Of a stretch of 64,000 nucleotides of DNA, positions 60,810 through 64,000 are shown piece by piece. Both the position numbers and the translations under genes were made by a program. Positions within the stretch are counted from its first letter, which is position 1. The number at the start of each line of letters is the position of its first letter. This DNA is from Morchella semilibera (lineage: Eukaryota; Ascomycota; Pezizomycetes; Pezizales; Morchellaceae). The notes below the pieces were generated by a model. It was not told the origin of the DNA. It made no database searches and saw only the letters and a program-made list of their open reading frames with translations. The DNA lies in contig WBVU01000009.1 in the NCBI GenBank assembly GCA_009192285.1, forward strand, positions 1,860,001-1,924,000, written 5' to 3'.

Positions 60810-63800
60810 GTGGTCACTGGTCGTCCCCCTCTGCCTCGGTGCGCCTGTATCAATTCCCTACTGACAATTTTAAGATCGCGGGCAGGACACAATAGGGGTG
60901 GCTTCCTTCGCGGAGGGGCAGACATACATACATATAGGCAGCAACACCATCACATGTATATATATAGACATAGGCTCTACTCTGGAACAGAATTCCTGAG
61001 GGTAATTCTGTCCAAATATAAAGGGCAAGATTCTTCCGTACTTGATAGTACCGCAGGCGTTGTCCAGTAAATCGAGTGTCTGCCCAGAAAAGCATGCGTG
61101 CACAACTTTCACCTTTCACTTTTGACTTGTACGCTAGTTTGGCAGTGCCGGCAAAGTACATCCACCCCACGTAGAAGATCAGCTGCTGCCCTTCGAGCCT
61201 ATGTCCATTCTCATCGCTGCCTATATATCTCACGCATACCAATCCCATCATATCACCTATATATATCCCCCTATCGAATCACACTCCTTCTCCCTTTAGG
61301 CAGCCTTGTGGGTCAACTCCTCTCCTTGGTAGTACTAATGCCGGCGTGAAACCCCCACACCCCCCGCCAGCCCCAAACCCAACAATTTCCTAGGGGAACC
61401 ATCGAGAGCCAGACCTCCCCTTCTAGAACCCCGAACAACAGCCAGTCCCTAACTTTCCTGCTGCCGCACATTTCTAGCTGATTACTAATCCCCAAAATGA
61501 AACCTAACCCACCTGACTACTGCGCGTGCGTCCTTTCCTCGCAAGCCATGGCTACGGGCTGAGGCGAGATATGTACCTACATAGCTTGTCGTGTACCCCC
61601 CCCAACCGCCATGCGTGCAGCAGAGCAACAGTCATGATGAGAAGGCACATATGACTCAGTACAACGTCATAGACCCAGTAGTAGCACTACAAACCAGCTG
61701 GGCAACATTAAGGCAGACCTCCCCACCCCCCCCCCCTTCCCTCAGGACCACCGTACGTACGCCCCACGGGCTACCCCCGCGAATGACTCTGCGCACATGG
61801 GGGGTGACCCATATCAACAGACACGCCGCGTGCCTGCCCAGCGGCGCTCCTTCCCCCGCAATTAACAACTGGCCGGGGCGCTCAGATCGTGCCTGACTGT
61901 AGAGAGAACGGGACTTGGTTGGTTTACTGGCTACATGGCTCTTACCATACTACTAGAATAGAATAGAAGAAACATACCGTGCCCGTATGGTGGTGGCTGG
62001 AGAAGGCACAGTGGTTGTCTCCCGGCACATGCCAAGAACCGCCGGCGAGTGATGGCCTGTGATTGTCGGTGTGACGGTGCCACAAGGTCGGGAAGCTTAG
62101 GGTAGGAGCGGTAGTTGGTTTGTGTTTGGACATTCTGCGCCCTTGGGGGAGTGCGTGGGGGGGTCGTGCTTTGGTGCGTGGGGGGTTTCGTAACACAGCC
62201 CAGCCCAGCCCTGGGTGGAGAGGTAGGATATGTGTGCTTTCTCACTGGCCTATGGTAGGTAGGGGGGCGGGCTAGCATCTGGACGGGTGCGAGTGATCTG
62301 CTGTGATTGCGGGGCCGTGGCCTGAAACACTGGCGGTTGGCTGGCCTGCAAGGGCGAGCTCAAGTATGCGTAACAAGGCGCAAGAAATCCAAAAGATAGA
62401 GCAGCCCCGGCCGGCGCGTAGCTGGGGATCCTTGTCGTGCTGTAATTGTCTCTCTCTGCAGAAGGCATGGCAGCCTACACTGAGGGCCACTAGCTGAGCT
62501 ACGCGGGCATAGTAGCTACATGTACATATGCTATGGAGCTACTATAGATATGGTCTGTGCCCAACCATTGCTATATATATATGTGTATGGGCCGGGCTAT
62601 ATGTACTCCCTTTCTCTCTCCCGGGGGGTTTCTGGTACCGCTGGCTGTTAATGCCCCCTCTCCACAACCGTAGAGGGGCGAATAGAGGTTGGAAGTCTAC
62701 CCTCCACTCGGGCAACGTTGCCATGTATACAGGACCGGGCTGTACGTGGGCTGATTTAACTCTACTTTAAGTACTTACCAGCTTCCCTCCTTAGTCCAGT
62801 AGGGAGTACCTTCTCTACGTACGCCGCAGCCAAAGCTGCGCGCGATAAAGGCGATCCCCCCCAAGTTATGTACCTGTACACACACATATACCTGTACATA
62901 CAATACGTGACACCGACTCCATCCGCAGAGAACAAACCCATGCAAGACCAAAGTCCACACCCAACCCTACCCCGAAGCACGAGCGTGGGGGCCGTCTCAC
63001 TTTTATTTTTATTTTTTTTTATTTTTTTTATTTTTGTACGTTCGATCCAGCACGTAGTACCGGTACCACAGGTCTCACGTCGTCACGTCGATATGATACA
63101 TACATACATACATGTACAAGTAACGTACGTACATGACGTAGTCCCTGCATGATGCCCCCGGAGTCCGGACGAGGGAGTGTGTTACACGTGACACAGCATG
63201 CGGGTGTGTGCGCGGGGGTTTGGTTTTGTGGAGGTGCCGACGGAGATGACCGGAGAGACGTGGGGGGTGATGTGATAATGTATAGATATAGTGAGTGGGG
63301 AGGGAAGATTGCGAGGGAGATGGTTTCGGCGCTCTTAATGCTGCTCTCGCGGGAAGGGAGGTTTATGCCAAATCTCCGCCCATGTTTCTATAGCTACATG
63401 TTATCTATCTATCTCTATACGGGGCCGGGTTCTAGTATATAAGGATTACTGTTTTTTTAATTCCTCTTCTTATAATTATACTTGTTTGTCTGTAGCCAGC
63501 ATGTAGAGTACATACAATACATTATACACCCCAATATTATATCCGCAGGCCGCTACAGACGCCCCATAATAGCTCACGACCAGCACAATAATTACAACAG
63601 TTACAATATACAGTACGAATCTCCTGCACAGCGCCGCACCCGAGACGTCCGCAACCTTAAATCCGAACACTACGCTACACCTGTATATCCGCACCACCCC
63701 CGAGAATAACCATATCTTCCATCTCCACGATCCCCACCACAATAACTCTGTGGCTCCGAGGGCGGAACCCATGTACGTCCAGCCCCCAAGCCGCATGTCA

Positions 63801-64000
63801 CGCCCGCCCGATACTCGCAGCGCGGCTGCACGGTACGGTACAGTTACCAACCGACCCAGCGAGGGGATCGTATCACAAAAGGCGTCCGCGTCCGCCAGGA
63901 CCTCTCCTCCTGCATGGGGGGGGGAGGGGGGATCTACACGAGTGATATCTCATGATGCAGCCTTTTCCACCACCACCACCACCCCACTACCCGCTTTTGA
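60810..64000. other. Gene-free right edge
   Basis: No gene supported. C- and T-homopolymers, a TA repeat near 62570, ATTTTT repeats near 63000-63037, TACA repeats near 63098-63112, TACATGTA at 62517 and 63109, and CCA repeats at the very end. Many short open frames overlap on both strands, as expected of non-coding DNA. Confidence 0.5.

Noticed and set aside
1-64000. CRISPR arrays, rRNA genes, intact tRNA genes
   Set aside because: I looked for regular direct repeats with unique spacers, rRNA-like conserved stretches and complete cloverleaf patterns with B boxes, and found none convincing.

Overview
The window looks like nuclear DNA of a filamentous ascomycete. Genes carry short GT..AG introns (about 50-160 bases, often with CTAAC branch points), and the products are typical fungal proteins (NAD(P)H nitrite reductase with a Rieske tail, CrnA-type nitrate transporter, CBM18 chitin deacetylase, GH92 mannosidase). 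Coding islands are separated by 3-8 kb stretches of homopolymer runs, microsatellites, palindromes and small inverted-repeat elements. A truffle-like Pezizomycete is my best guess from this gene-poor layout, but that is inference.

Layout. 0-3.4 kb: two TA-flanked miniature transposons, then a rhamnogalacturonan lyase (PL4) on the minus strand that carries two reading-frame breaks. 4.4-6.7 kb: a multi-pass glycosylated membrane protein of a fungal family with a misleading deformylase-like name. 9.9-24.3 kb: the nitrate assimilation cluster: transporter (minus), nitrate reductase (plus), nitrite reductase (plus). 25.2-26.6 kb: an acyl-CoA dehydrogenase ending in the peroxisomal signal SKL. 27.5-28.0 kb: a small secreted protein of unknown function. 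28-36 kb: gene-poor, with weak traces of decayed elements. 36.0-37.1 kb: chitin deacetylase. 42.0-42.6 kb: an orphan protein with an RGG tail. 43.5-49.6 kb: an unusual non-coding block of palindrome arrays, a polypyrimidine tract and about 15 GC hairpins each followed by a T-run. 49.9-52.8 kb: a membrane-anchored GH92 alpha-mannosidase with one frame break in a G-run near its end. 59.0-60.8 kb: a degenerate tandem array of exon-plus-intron units. The rest is low-complexity DNA.

How the genes work together. The transporter imports nitrate, nitrate reductase makes nitrite, and nitrite reductase makes ammonium. The two intergenic spaces of this cluster contain CCGCGG-centred octamers that match the published NirA/NIT4 sites (one exact NIT4 site, two exact NirA sites, one near match) plus GATA motifs. 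This is what co-regulation by nitrate induction and nitrogen repression would need. The three spliced models sum to whole codons (507, 943 and 1132 residues), so the sequence is reliable there.

The least expected observations are the octamer TACATGTA (38 copies counted by eye, all outside exons, where about one is expected by chance), the hairpin/T-run array at 47.55-48.28 kb, the six copies of an ACCACCGGTGGT palindrome at 44.0-44.3 kb, and the repeated exon-like units at 59-60.8 kb. All counts and alignments here were done by eye.
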